This document shows, one piece after another, positions 25,575 to 34,066 of a stretch of 64,000 nt of DNA. The notes beneath the pieces are model-generated. The model saw nothing but the letters and a program-made list of their open reading frames with translations. It searched no databases and was not told the origin of the DNA. A program made the translations under genes and the position numbers. The stretch's first letter is position 1; the number at the start of each line of letters is the position of its first letter. The DNA comes from Pseudomonadota bacterium (GTDB taxonomy: Bacteria > Pseudomonadota > Alphaproteobacteria > Rhizobiales > Rhizobiaceae): assembly GCA_023451735.1 (NCBI GenBank), contig JAEXYH010000050.1:17819-81818 (forward strand), in the 5' to 3' direction.

Positions 25575-26585
25575 ATGGTTGACATCCATCAGGCTGGAAG
25601 GCTCGGCGTCGAGCTTCGGCATCTTCGTTATTTTGTCGCAATCGCTGAAGAGCTGCATTTCGGCCGAGCCGCAAGACGGCTCAATATTGTGCAGCCTGCA
25701 CTGACCGCGCAGATCAAGGCTCTCGAACGGCTCTTGGGTGTCGATCTGCTTGAGCGGACAAAGAGGCGTGTTGAACTGACTGAACCAGGTCGGGAGTTCC
25801 TGCGAGAATGTTATTCGATCCTTGCACAGCTTGGTTCTGCGATTGACACGGTGACCGGCTTCGCGCGCGGAATGACGGGGACCCTGAGGTTGGGTTACGG
25901 GGCAAACGCCGCTCTCGCGGGCCTTGTGTCATCATCGATCCGACTGTTTAAATCAAAGTGGCCGAATATCGAAGTTACATTGAAGGAGATGCCGAGCCGG
26001 GGCGTCTCGGAGGCGCTTCGGAAAAACGACATCGATATTGGTTTTGCGGCAGCATTGGGCAGTGAAGGGGAGGGCATCGAGACCAAGACAGTTGGTAAAT
26101 GGCCGTGGTTGTTAGCGGTTGCCGATAATCATCGGTTAGCCACGGCTGGGTCTGTGTCCGTCTCGCAAATAGGCAGCGAGAATTTCGCTGTTTATGCCGA
26201 GGCTGACGGACGCGCGAATATTGCCGGTGCACTGGCTTCGTTGCCTGGCCTTTCTCCGCTTCACGTATACAAGACAAGCCACATTACCAGTCTCATGGCT
26301 TATGTCTCGTCAGGTCTAGGCGTGGCCTTCGCGCCGTCGCCGACAAAGTCCCTGACCTTTCCCGGTGTCGTCTTCTTGGAGGTTCTTGAAGACATGCCGG
26401 ATATGGAGATGCTGCTATTGTGGCGCTCCGGACCGGCAACCCCATCCGTCCAGAACTATGTAGATTGCTTGGATCGGATACTTGCCTCCAGTTCAACGGC
26501 AGCTGCAGTTGCAGCTTCGCGCGAAGATCGCAGACTTCCCGACGATCACATCCATCATCTTACGATCAGGCAAGGCGAAATCTAA
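25575..26585 (+). CDS. LysR-family transcriptional regulator
   Basis: A 336-residue regulator. The winged HTH is near residues 14-75 (LRHLRYFVAIAEELHFGRAARRLNIVQPALTAQIKALE), followed by a LysR effector-binding domain (GTLRLGYGANAALAGLV onward). The last 25 residues are polar and longer than usual. It reads away from the EmrAB-type operon and presumably controls it in response to an exported or aromatic compound. Its stop overlaps the convergent leuD stop by four bases, so the two transcripts meet tail to tail with no terminator between them. Confidence 0.88.
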   Translation: MVDIHQAGRLGVELRHLRYFVAIAEELHFGRAARRLNIVQPALTAQIKALERLLGVDLLERTKRRVELTEPGREFLRECYSILAQLGSAIDTVTGFARGMTGTLRLGYGANAALAGLVSSSIRLFKSKWPNIEVTLKEMPSRGVSEALRKNDIDIGFAAALGSEGEGIETKTVGKWPWLLAVADNHRLATAGSVSVSQIGSENFAVYAEADGRANIAGALASLPGLSPLHVYKTSHITSLMAYVSSGLGVAFAPSPTKSLTFPGVVFLEVLEDMPDMEMLLLWRSGPATPSVQNYVDCLDRILASSSTAAAVAASREDRRLPDDHIHHLTIRQGEI

Positions 26586-27175
26586 AACGAAGCCCAAGGC
26601 CTTCTCTTGATGTCTGCTTGACGCCACGTATCGATTTCACGTTTGCGAGCGCGCGTAAGGTCTATATCGTCCCATCCATTCAATAGTTGCTCTTTCCAGC
26701 CGGCGTCTATCGAAAAACCATAGTCCCTATTTGTGGACGAAATCACTTGTGCCGCGAGGTCGATTGTTAGCGTGCCATCTCCGTTGGCGAGCAGCTCTTC
26801 CACGTCCTCCTCGCTCGCTATTGCCGGTAGCACTCCGTTCTTGACCGAGTTGGATGCGAATATGTCGCCGAAGCTCGGCGCGATTACACATCTTATGCCG
26901 AAGTCGACAAGCGCATATACCGCCGCTTCGCGGGACGAGCCACAGCCGAAATTCCGACGGGAGATCAATATGCCGGCGCCGGCAGATGCGGGAGCATCTA
27001 GCTTTGAAACCATGTCATTTCGGCTGTCGCCGTGTCGCAGGTCGTGCAAAAGGAAGGTGCCATAGCCTTCCGACCGCGGGCGCTTCATGAAGCGTGCAGG
27101 GATGAGCTGGTCGGTATCGGTATTTGCGAGAGGTAGGGTGAGGGCAAGCGATTGCAGGTTTTTAAATGGCTGCAT
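26582..27175 (-). CDS. leuD: 3-isopropylmalate dehydratase-type small subunit (LeuD paralogue)
   Basis: A 197-residue aconitase-superfamily swivelling domain. ANTDTDQLIPARFMK and NFGCGSSREAAVYALVDFG are the LeuD signatures. Together with the LeuC-type subunit it would hydrate or dehydrate a small hydroxy-dicarboxylate through a 4Fe-4S cluster. Neither leuA nor leuB is nearby; the setting is a GntR-regulated catabolic island, so a role in substrate breakdown (citraconate, dimethylmaleate or a similar acid) is at least as likely as leucine synthesis. It starts one base after the leuC stop. Confidence 0.85.
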   Translation of the reverse strand: MQPFKNLQSLALTLPLANTDTDQLIPARFMKRPRSEGYGTFLLHDLRHGDSRNDMVSKLDAPASAGAGILISRRNFGCGSSREAAVYALVDFGIRCVIAPSFGDIFASNSVKNGVLPAIASEEDVEELLANGDGTLTIDLAAQVISSTNRDYGFSIDAGWKEQLLNGWDDIDLTRARKREIDTWRQADIKRRPWASF

Positions 27176-27176
27176 G

Positions 27177-28583
27177 TTACCGATCCGAAAAGCGTCTTAC
27201 ATCTGTGAGATGACCCGTGACGGCCGCTGCCGCCACCATGGCCGGTGACATCAGATGCGTGCGGCTTCCTGGTCCTTGCCGACCTTTGAAGTTACGATTT
27301 GTCGTCGATGCACAACGTTCGCCTGGTCTCACGACATCGCCGTTCATGCCTACACACATTGAGCAGCCGCTTTCCTCCCAGGACAGTCCAGCCTCGCGGA
27401 AAATGTTATCCAACCCTTCCTGCTCTGCACGGCGCTTGACCTCCATCGAGCCCGGCGAAACAAGACCCGGCACGACCGCTTTCCGGCCCGAGAGGATCTT
27501 GGCAGCAGCGCGCAGGTCCTCAATACGGCTATTTGTGCAAGACCCGATAAACACACGGTCGATACGAATGGCTTCAAGCGGCGTCCCCGGCCTGATGTCC
27601 ATGTATTCCAGCGCATCGCGAACGATCGCCGCCTGTTCTGGCTGATCGATGTGAGATGGATCAGGGGCCGTGCTGTCGATCGGCAAGGCCTGTTCAGGGC
27701 TTGTTCCCCATGTTACCGATGGTGCAATTTCTTCGGCGTTGAATAGTATGTCGCAATCGAAAAACGCGTCTGGATCAGAGACGAGCGTGTGCCAATTTTC
27801 GATGGCTTTATCGAAAAGCGCGCCCTTTGGTGCGAACCTGCGACCTTGCAGATAAGAGAAGGTTGTTTCGTCCGGGGCAACAAGTCCCAAACGGCCGCCG
27901 GCCTCGATCGACATGTTGCAAAGGGTCATACGGCCCTCCATGGAAAGCGCGCGGATCGCCGATCCGGCATATTCTATAGCGTGCCCCTGCGCGCCGTTCG
28001 CGCCGATCCTGCTGATCAGCGTCAGCGATATATCCTTAGCCGTAACGCCCTCGGCGAGACTTCCCTCCACGCGGATACGCAGGTTCTTCGGACACTTCTG
28101 CCAGATGGTCTGTGTCGCCAGCACATGGGCGACTTCGGAAGCACCGATGCCGAATGCGTAGGCGCCGAAGGCGCCGTGGGTGGAGGTGTGGCTGTCGCCA
28201 CAAACCGTAATGAGACCCGGCAGTGTCGCGCCCTGCTCAGGCAGGGAAACGTGAACAATGCCCTGGTTGCGGTCATCCAGATCGAAGAGCCTGATCTGAT
28301 GCTTGGCAGTGTTCGAGCTTAACTGGTCGATCATCGACCTGATTTGCGTATCGATCGTTCCATGCCTTTGGCGGGTCGGCACGTAGTGATCGGCAATGCC
28401 GAACGTCAGTTCCGGATGGGCGACCGTCAGCGCTTTCTTCTCGATCTGGTTGAAGGCGTGAAACGATCCTTCATGCAGCAAGTGCCGATCGACCCAGAGA
28501 AGCGCATCCTTCTCCCGTTCGGCAATGACGTGATCGTCCCAGATTTTGCGTACCAGCGTTCTTGGGCCGGTCTCTTTCGTCAT
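27177..28583 (-). CDS. leuC: 3-isopropylmalate dehydratase-type large subunit (LeuC paralogue)
   Basis: A 468-residue catalytic subunit of the LeuC/aconitase superfamily. VCGDSHTSTHGAFGAYAFGIG is conserved, and the 4Fe-4S cysteines lie in FIGSCTNSR and in SGCSMCVGMN. GERCASTTNRNFKGRQG near the end is standard. The start is the ATG at 28583, directly after GGAGGGGAAT. Unlike housekeeping LeuC it follows a GntR gene by 24 bases in an operon with an SDR, which points to a specialised hydratase; overall sequence is still close to genuine LeuC, so isopropylmalate cannot be excluded as substrate. Confidence 0.87.
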   Translation of the reverse strand: MTKETGPRTLVRKIWDDHVIAEREKDALLWVDRHLLHEGSFHAFNQIEKKALTVAHPELTFGIADHYVPTRQRHGTIDTQIRSMIDQLSSNTAKHQIRLFDLDDRNQGIVHVSLPEQGATLPGLITVCGDSHTSTHGAFGAYAFGIGASEVAHVLATQTIWQKCPKNLRIRVEGSLAEGVTAKDISLTLISRIGANGAQGHAIEYAGSAIRALSMEGRMTLCNMSIEAGGRLGLVAPDETTFSYLQGRRFAPKGALFDKAIENWHTLVSDPDAFFDCDILFNAEEIAPSVTWGTSPEQALPIDSTAPDPSHIDQPEQAAIVRDALEYMDIRPGTPLEAIRIDRVFIGSCTNSRIEDLRAAAKILSGRKAVVPGLVSPGSMEVKRRAEQEGLDNIFREAGLSWEESGCSMCVGMNGDVVRPGERCASTTNRNFKGRQGPGSRTHLMSPAMVAAAAVTGHLTDVRRFSDR

Positions 28584-28607
28584 ATTCCCCTCCAATACAT
28601 CTCCGCC

Positions 28608-29411
28608 TCAGCGCGAAATGCCGTTATCGTCGGACCAGATGAACTCGGCCTTCTTCCCCTTGCGTTCCATCTTCATTTTGTATTCGTACATATCGGGCCG
28701 ATAGAGCGCTTCCAGCAATTCGACAGGACGGCTTTTCTGGTCACGGACAAGGCGTCGGATGGAAAGAAGTGCCGCACCGAGATCGACGCCCAATCGTGTT
28801 GAAGTCTGGGTATCCGCCAGCTTGGCGAATATGCTCTGCTCGGCTTCGGTGACGATGATCCCGGCTTTTTCGAAAAGCGACAGGAGCGGCGTCTCCAGCA
28901 TGTCCTTGTCGCTATAGGTCCGGCCGACATGTTCGGGAACCCATGTGGTCAGATAGGAGAACGGCGTCCCTTCATAGGTTCTGACACGGACCGCGCGTTG
29001 AACGAGATCTCCCGGCTGTAATTCCAGTCTCGCCGCGATATCGGCAGATGCAGGGAGATAGTCGAAATCAATGATTTCGACCTTTGTTTTCAATCCCATC
29101 GCGACGAGGTTTTCCAGCATTCCTCGCAGGTTCGTATGAATGGCGGGCGGAGTGATCACCGGTTGGGCAAAGGTTCCCTTACCATGGCGCTTGACGATCA
29201 AGCCGTCCGAAGCGAGGCGATCCAGCGCTCGGCGAACGGTGATCCGCGATACGGAGAAAATCTTCTCCAACTGATGTTCAGACGGCATGGGGTGCCCGGT
29301 CGCATACTGGCCCTCCATGATCTGCTGGCGCAGCACGGAATAGACCTGATGATGCAGCGGTGCCGCCACTTCTTGCCGTGAATCGGCGTGGGGCATGGAA
29401 GCCTTGCTCAT
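28608..29411 (-). CDS. GntR-family regulator, HutC subfamily (UTRA domain)
   Basis: A 267-residue regulator. The winged HTH covers about residues 20-90 (LHHQVYSVLRQQIMEGQYATGHPMPSEHQLEKIFSVSRITVRRAL), and the rest is a UTRA effector domain ending LLSIRRLVRDQKSRPVELLEALYRPDMYEYK. I use the ATG at 29411 with AAGGAT upstream instead of the 132-base longer frame. It lies inside the operon between the SDR and leuC genes. A shared CTTG...CAAG motif in the two divergent promoters of the island is the best candidate for its operator. The ligand is probably an intermediate of the pathway. Confidence 0.9.
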   Translation of the reverse strand: MSKASMPHADSRQEVAAPLHHQVYSVLRQQIMEGQYATGHPMPSEHQLEKIFSVSRITVRRALDRLASDGLIVKRHGKGTFAQPVITPPAIHTNLRGMLENLVAMGLKTKVEIIDFDYLPASADIAARLELQPGDLVQRAVRVRTYEGTPFSYLTTWVPEHVGRTYSDKDMLETPLLSLFEKAGIIVTEAEQSIFAKLADTQTSTRLGVDLGAALLSIRRLVRDQKSRPVELLEALYRPDMYEYKMKMERKGKKAEFIWSDDNGISR

Positions 29412-29512
29412 CGTTGGATCCTTTTCGTCAGTGCCGACTTGGTCATTGCCACGCCTGGTCTCAATCTCAATTGTTTTCCCTGTATAGCTGATTTGCAGAT
29501 GGCTTTTGCAAC

Positions 29513-30289
29513 TTACGCGACGGTGTAGCCTCCATCCACGCACAGGATTTGGCCCGTTATGAAGGATGACGCCGGTGACAACAGGAAGCGGATTGCCGCA
29601 GCGACCTCATCCGGCTGGCCAAAGCGACCAAGCGGGATTGCCGCGATCATGGTGTCCGCCCGGGCCGGATCATTCCGCGCAATTTCGGTCATGGGTGTCG
29701 CGATCGGGCCGGGTGCGACCGCATTGACACGAATGTCGCGGGGCGCCAGTTCCAGGGCCAGAGCCTTGGACAAGCCGTTGATCGCGGCCTTGGAGGCGGC
29801 ATAGGCGGCTGCCCGGCGGTGACCGACAATGCCGATCTGGCTTGAAAGCAGGACAATTGCGCTTCCTGCGTTCATGATTGCCGCGGTGTCACGCGCAAGC
29901 GTGAAGCCCGCCGACAGGTTGATGTCGATCACCCGCCGCCAGTCATCAAGCGAGGTTTCGTCGGAGGACCGATGCTCGAAAATGCCTGCTGCACTGACAA
30001 GCCCGTCCAGGCCGCCGAGAAGCGTTGCCGCTTGCTTTGCCAGCGTCTGCGTCCATTCGAAATTCGTCAGGTCGCCGGTCAGAATATGCGGGATACCCAA
30101 CCCTGCTTTATCGAGATCGACTTCAAGCGCTTCTCTTTCGGCTTCATTTCTCAGCACGACCGCGCAGGAGGCACCGTCCTGAAGGGCTGCAAATAGAAAC
30201 GCCTTGCCGATGCCGGATCCGGCTCCACTGATCAAAAGACGCCGAGCGCGCAAACTTGTATTACTTGTATTGTCAAGCGTGTGAACCAT
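29513..30289 (-). CDS. Short-chain dehydrogenase/reductase (SDR)
   Basis: A 258-residue NAD(P)-dependent oxidoreductase. The cofactor motif is LLISGAGSGIG, the NAG-like motif SAAGIFEH, the catalytic serine lies in VLLSSQIGIVG, and YAASK gives the active-site Tyr and Lys; the C-terminal ITGQILCVDGGYTVA is typical of classical SDRs. It is the first gene of the leftward sdr-gntR-leuC-leuD operon. The ATG at 30289 has AGGGAT upstream; if it is used, the CTTG...CAAG motif falls inside its first codons. A TTG near 30252 would give a more usual N terminus but has no ribosome binding site. Confidence 0.88.
   Translation of the reverse strand: MVHTLDNTSNTSLRARRLLISGAGSGIGKAFLFAALQDGASCAVVLRNEAEREALEVDLDKAGLGIPHILTGDLTNFEWTQTLAKQAATLLGGLDGLVSAAGIFEHRSSDETSLDDWRRVIDINLSAGFTLARDTAAIMNAGSAIVLLSSQIGIVGHRRAAAYAASKAAINGLSKALALELAPRDIRVNAVAPGPIATPMTEIARNDPARADTMIAAIPLGRFGQPDEVAAAIRFLLSPASSFITGQILCVDGGYTVA
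30255..30277. promoter_or_regulatory. Candidate GntR operator A
   Basis: CTTGTATT at 30255 repeats at 30264, and the element closes with CAAG at 30277; it is preceded by AA. The same AACTTGTATT opening and CAAG closing occur at 32701-32724 in the other divergent promoter of the island. It lies about 55-80 bases before the rightward AhpD-like gene. Confidence 0.45.
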
Positions 30290-30333
30290 GCTACCAATCC
30301 CTGTCACTGCACATGAGGGAGAACACAATAATC

Positions 30334-31041
30334 ATGAGCGACACCGAAACTCTTGCAGATCGCCTTGCAGGCATCCGCGCGAAACGCGGCTATCTTCTGC
30401 CGCATCACGGCCTGATGGCGATCACCTCGCCGACGCTGCTGCAGGCTTACGATGCGGCCTATACGGCTATGGCGCTCGATGACCGCGTTCTGGGCCATCA
30501 CGATCGCGAATTCGTCTGGCTTGCCGTGCTGATCGCAACGGATGAAGCGCGTGCGACCCATCACATCGCAAAGTTCCGTGCTGCCGGAGGAACCGATGCT
30601 GAAATCGGCGTGGCCATGGCTGTCAGTGCGCTTACGCTCGGCTTCAGTTCCTACAGGTTCGTCGAAACCTACTGGCTGCCTCACCTGCCCACCATCCATC
30701 CGCACGACATCTATCTGGACACGCTGCGGCATGTCGCGCGCGATGTGCCCATGCGCCTGATCCACATGGCTGCGGCGGCTGTGCATGTCTGCAAGGCCGC
30801 CTGGGATGCGCTGGAGGTGCAGATCATTGCCGCATATGGCGATGACGTGCCGGAGGCCGATCTGGCGGAGGCGCTGTCGCTGGCAATGTTCCCCGGCAGC
30901 ATTCCTCACTTTGTCGAGGCTGCGGGTGTCTGGCGCGAGATCATTGCCGCCGGCAAGGTCGATGCCTCGCCGGCTTTTCGCGAGTGGGCGGCGCTTTCCG
31001 GGCAGGGGGGCTTCGACGAAGCCTCCGCGGCCAAGAAATAA
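30334..31041 (+). CDS. AhpD-like/carboxymuconolactone decarboxylase-fold protein 1
   Basis: A 235-residue all-helical protein of the AhpD/carboxymuconolactone decarboxylase superfamily. The motif region HDREFVWLAVLIATDEARATHHIAKF keeps the helix pattern and histidine, but the CxxC redox pair of AhpD is absent, so peroxidase-partner activity is unlikely. It is clearly paralogous to the protein at 42248-42976 (shared start KRGYLLPHHG against KRGFLLPHHG). The ATG at 30334 fits the paralogue; an ATG at 30313 is also possible. It diverges from the SDR operon and is convergent with the GMC oxidoreductase. Confidence 0.75.
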   Translation: MSDTETLADRLAGIRAKRGYLLPHHGLMAITSPTLLQAYDAAYTAMALDDRVLGHHDREFVWLAVLIATDEARATHHIAKFRAAGGTDAEIGVAMAVSALTLGFSSYRFVETYWLPHLPTIHPHDIYLDTLRHVARDVPMRLIHMAAAAVHVCKAAWDALEVQIIAAYGDDVPEADLAEALSLAMFPGSIPHFVEAAGVWREIIAAGKVDASPAFREWAALSGQGGFDEASAAKK

Positions 31042-31050
31042 AGCCTTCGG

Positions 31051-31074
31051 GGCGGCATTGAAAATCATGCCGCC
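31051..31074. terminator. Bidirectional hairpin between convergent genes
   Basis: GGCGGCAT and ATGCCGCC pair perfectly over an 8-base loop (TGAAAATC). It stands between the AhpD-like gene and the GMC oxidoreductase, overlapping the latter's stop codon. Confidence 0.6.
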
Positions 31075-32678
31075 TCTCCAAGTATGAGGTCGGACGCCCG
31101 TTCGGCGATCATCATCGTCGGTGCGTGAGTGTTGGAACTTGGCATGCGCGGCATGATCGAGGCATCCACGACACGCAGATTGTCGATACCGTGAACCCTC
31201 AAGTTCTGATCGACAACGGCCATCGGATCAGCGCCCATCTTGCAGCTTCCGACGGGATGGAAAACAGTGTCAGCGGTCGCACGCAACCATGCCTCGATTT
31301 CCGTGTCTGTCTGGACGGACCGTCCAGGTGCCAGCTCGATACCGCGATAACGGTCGAAGGCAGGCTGGGCGAATATGCGACGCAGGGCCTTCACACCTTC
31401 ACGTAATACCCGCAGATCTTCCGGATCGGAGAAGTAGTTCGGGCGGATGACCGGTGCTGCGAGCGGATCGGCCGAGCGGATGGAAATCTGGCCGGTGCTG
31501 TAAGGACGTAACTGATAGACATTGGCGAAGAAGCCATGCCCTTCGTATTTCGTCTTCGGCCGTTTGATGAAGGGCAGCCGCAGCGCGGCAGTCGACAAGC
31601 CGGGCAGGAAGTGAGACTGCAGGTCCGGTTCATCGAGCGCCGGATCGGATTTGAGGAACGCGCCTCCCTCAAGCGGGAAGGAGGATGCGGGACCTTTCTT
31701 GAAGATCATGGCTTCCAGGAGTGCGCGTGCGGCACGGTCGCCTCGAAGCGTATCGTAAAGGGTCACAGGCTCCAGGCAGGCATGCTCGACACGGGCGAGC
31801 AGGTGATCCTGAAGATTGTGTCCCACGCCTTTCAGGTCCTGGACGACAGGTATGCCGAGTGGGCGCAGGACATCTGCATCTCCTATGCCGGATGTCATCA
31901 AGGCGGCGGGAGAATTGACGGTGCCGCAGGAGAGGATGACGTCTCGATCAGCGTAAAAGACGCTCTTGGTGCCTTTTACGGAAACCTCGACGCCAACCGC
32001 TTTCTGCTTCTCGAAAATGATGCGCAGCAGTCTTGCTTCTGTCTGTACGACCAGATTCTTGCGGGACCTGATCGGCGAGAGAAAAGCGCGTGCAGCACTC
32101 CACCGTTCACCTTTGAAGGTCGTGAAGTCATAGCGGCCGACCCCTTCCTGGGAGGGGCCGTTGAAATCGGCATTGTAGGGATGACCGGCCTGCTGTCCTG
32201 CTTCGACGAAGGCATCAAAGAGAGGGTTTGGCGTGTTCGGGCGCGAGATTGGCAGCGGCCCGTCCGTACCATGAAACTCGGATGGTTTTCCTTTATAAGA
32301 CTCGGAGCGGCGAAAGGCTGGCAGAACCTTGTCGAAGCTCCATTCAGGCATGCCCATCTGGGCCCACCCGTCATAGTCCATCGCAGTACCGCGTGTGTAG
32401 ACCATGCCGTTGATCGCCGAGGAGCCACCGAGGACTTTTCCGCGAGGCCAGAAAATCTTGCGGTTGGAGAGGTTCTCTTCCGGTTCGGTCTCATAGAACC
32501 AGTTGGCGTAGCGGTTGCGCAAAAGAACGCCGGTCATCAGCGGGACCCGGAAAAGCGGGTTCCAGTCACGTCCGCCTGCCTCAAGCAGAAGAACGCGATT
32601 CGAAGAATCTTCAGACAGCCGGTTTGCGAGTACGCATCCGGCAGATCCAGCGCCAACGATGATAAAATCGAAATGCAT
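31065..32678 (-). CDS. GMC-family oxidoreductase, choline dehydrogenase-like
   Basis: A 537-residue FAD-dependent alcohol oxidoreductase. The N-terminal FAD motif is DFIIVGAGSAGCVLANRLSE with VLLLEAGG, the GMC signature is PRGKVLGGSSAINGMVYTRG, and the catalytic histidines lie in VFHPVGSCKMG and SSNTHAPTMMIAERA. It would oxidise a primary or secondary alcohol to the carbonyl, with electrons passed to the respiratory chain or oxygen. It diverges from the rightward SDR-HyuAB operon across a promoter region that carries a candidate GntR operator, so it probably catalyses an early step of the same pathway. Confidence 0.88.
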   Translation of the reverse strand: MHFDFIIVGAGSAGCVLANRLSEDSSNRVLLLEAGGRDWNPLFRVPLMTGVLLRNRYANWFYETEPEENLSNRKIFWPRGKVLGGSSAINGMVYTRGTAMDYDGWAQMGMPEWSFDKVLPAFRRSESYKGKPSEFHGTDGPLPISRPNTPNPLFDAFVEAGQQAGHPYNADFNGPSQEGVGRYDFTTFKGERWSAARAFLSPIRSRKNLVVQTEARLLRIIFEKQKAVGVEVSVKGTKSVFYADRDVILSCGTVNSPAALMTSGIGDADVLRPLGIPVVQDLKGVGHNLQDHLLARVEHACLEPVTLYDTLRGDRAARALLEAMIFKKGPASSFPLEGGAFLKSDPALDEPDLQSHFLPGLSTAALRLPFIKRPKTKYEGHGFFANVYQLRPYSTGQISIRSADPLAAPVIRPNYFSDPEDLRVLREGVKALRRIFAQPAFDRYRGIELAPGRSVQTDTEIEAWLRATADTVFHPVGSCKMGADPMAVVDQNLRVHGIDNLRVVDASIMPRMPSSNTHAPTMMIAERASDLILGEAA

Positions 32679-32702
32679 GCGAGCCCCTCCGTTGACAGCT
32701 AA

Positions 32703-32724
32703 CTTGTATTTTGTTTATAACAAG
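32703..32724. promoter_or_regulatory. Candidate GntR operator B
   Basis: CTTGTATT at the left and ACAAG at the right bound a 22-bp element between the GMC gene (24 bases away) and the rightward operon (start 32799). AACTTGTATT is identical to the start of the site at 30253. Confidence 0.45.
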
Positions 32725-32798
32725 AATAACACTAAATAAAGGGGTTTCTGGCGGCAGTCTCAAAGAGGCGTCGATCAGAATAAAAACAGGAGGAGCGG

Positions 32799-33548
32799 AT
32801 GCCGTCTACGGCTGAGCTGACCTATTTTCGTGGCCAGGTGGCGCTTGTCACTGGTGGTGCGAGAGGGATTGGGGCTGCGGTCTGCAGCTTTCTTGCGGAA
32901 TGCGGTGCGACGGTCTACGTCGCAGATATTCTTGATACATCAGAGACAGTGCAGGCGATCCGATCTGCGGGTGGGCAGGCGCATGGGTTGAGCCTTGATG
33001 TGACTGATCGCGAGGGCTGTGCAGACAAGATCGGCGCAGTTATTCGTGAAGCCGGCCGGCTCGATATTCTTGTCGCCAATGCAGGCATCTGCCCGCCAGG
33101 TCAGGTGACCGGTGACTGGGAGCAGTGGGATCGCGTCATTGACGTCAATGTCCACGGCACGCAGCATTGCGTCGCCGCGGTATGGGATCACATGGTGGCC
33201 CGCAAATATGGCCGCATCGTTCTCGTTAGTTCCATGGCTTTCTATCAGGGTGGCCTAATCGTCGGCACGGAATATTCCGCTTCCAAGGGTGCGGTGGTGG
33301 CGATGACCCGCCATATCGCCCGCAATGGCGGCCAGCATGGCATTCTCTGCAATGCCGTGGCTCCCGGCGTCATCGATACCGACATGACGTCTTCATTCTC
33401 AAGGCCTGATCCGAACGCAATTCCGGTTCGCCGGATCGGCAGGGCAGAAGATGTTGCCGGGCCGATCCGGTTCCTGTGCGGTCCGGACTCCGCCTACATG
33501 ACCGGCACGGTGCTCAATGTGACGGGTGGCATCGTCTTCGCCGCTTAA
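32799..33548 (+). CDS. Short-chain dehydrogenase/reductase (SDR)
   Basis: A 249-residue classical SDR. VALVTGGARGIGAAV is the cofactor glycine motif, NAGICPP the NAG motif, VLVSSMAFYQGG carries the catalytic serine and YSASK the Tyr/Lys pair. It is the first gene of a ten-gene rightward operon, with GGAGGAG just before the ATG. An aspartate after the second strand (VYVADI) suggests NAD rather than NADP. It may act on the carbonyl made by the divergent GMC enzyme or on a ring alcohol. Confidence 0.88.
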   Translation: MPSTAELTYFRGQVALVTGGARGIGAAVCSFLAECGATVYVADILDTSETVQAIRSAGGQAHGLSLDVTDREGCADKIGAVIREAGRLDILVANAGICPPGQVTGDWEQWDRVIDVNVHGTQHCVAAVWDHMVARKYGRIVLVSSMAFYQGGLIVGTEYSASKGAVVAMTRHIARNGGQHGILCNAVAPGVIDTDMTSSFSRPDPNAIPVRRIGRAEDVAGPIRFLCGPDSAYMTGTVLNVTGGIVFAA

Positions 33549-33559
33549 GGGAGAGTGCG

Positions 33560-34027
33560 ATGGTTGATCATCATGAAATGAAGACGGTCGTTGCGGCCGA
33601 CGAAGTGATCCTCGGCAAACTTCCACTTGATTCCAAAACTTTGCTTCGGGTCGCCTCCAGGCTGATTGAGACGGCTCCGGCGCCGATCTGCGTGAAGATC
33701 GTGCTCGGTCGGCGCACCGTTGCTCTGTTGTCGTCCGATGGAATGGCTGTCGACAACGAGCGTTTTCTCGACCTGAAAATTAATACGGTCTTCAACTGCG
33801 GCCACAGTTCGCTTTGGTGGTTTCATCACCTACGCGCCACGGGCCGCACGCTTGCCGACGTTGCCTGGGCCGATCCGGCCGAGGTCATCGACATGGGGGG
33901 CGGTGTGCCGCTCCTCACGCATAATCAGATCGTGGGTGCAATCGCCATTTCAGGCCTGCCCCATGAGGATGATCACGCGCTGATCATGCGCGTTGTTGAA
34001 GCTGTCGCTGGTGCTGGCGAGGGGTGA
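33560..34027 (+). CDS. UPF0303/GlcG-HbpS-fold protein
   Basis: A 155-residue cytoplasmic protein of the UPF0303 family (related to the GlcG/HbpS heme- or cofactor-binding fold). The late motif GGGVPLLTHNQIVGAIAISGLPHEDDHALI is the family hallmark. Biochemical function is not established in the family, but members recur in catabolic operons. The ATG at 33560 with GGGAG upstream is 11 bases after the SDR stop, so it is co-translated with its neighbours. Confidence 0.7.
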   Translation: MVDHHEMKTVVAADEVILGKLPLDSKTLLRVASRLIETAPAPICVKIVLGRRTVALLSSDGMAVDNERFLDLKINTVFNCGHSSLWWFHHLRATGRTLADVAWADPAEVIDMGGGVPLLTHNQIVGAIAISGLPHEDDHALIMRVVEAVAGAGEG

Positions 34028-34066
34028 GGAAAGCTCTCCGCCACACAATAAAAGGGGAATGATAGC

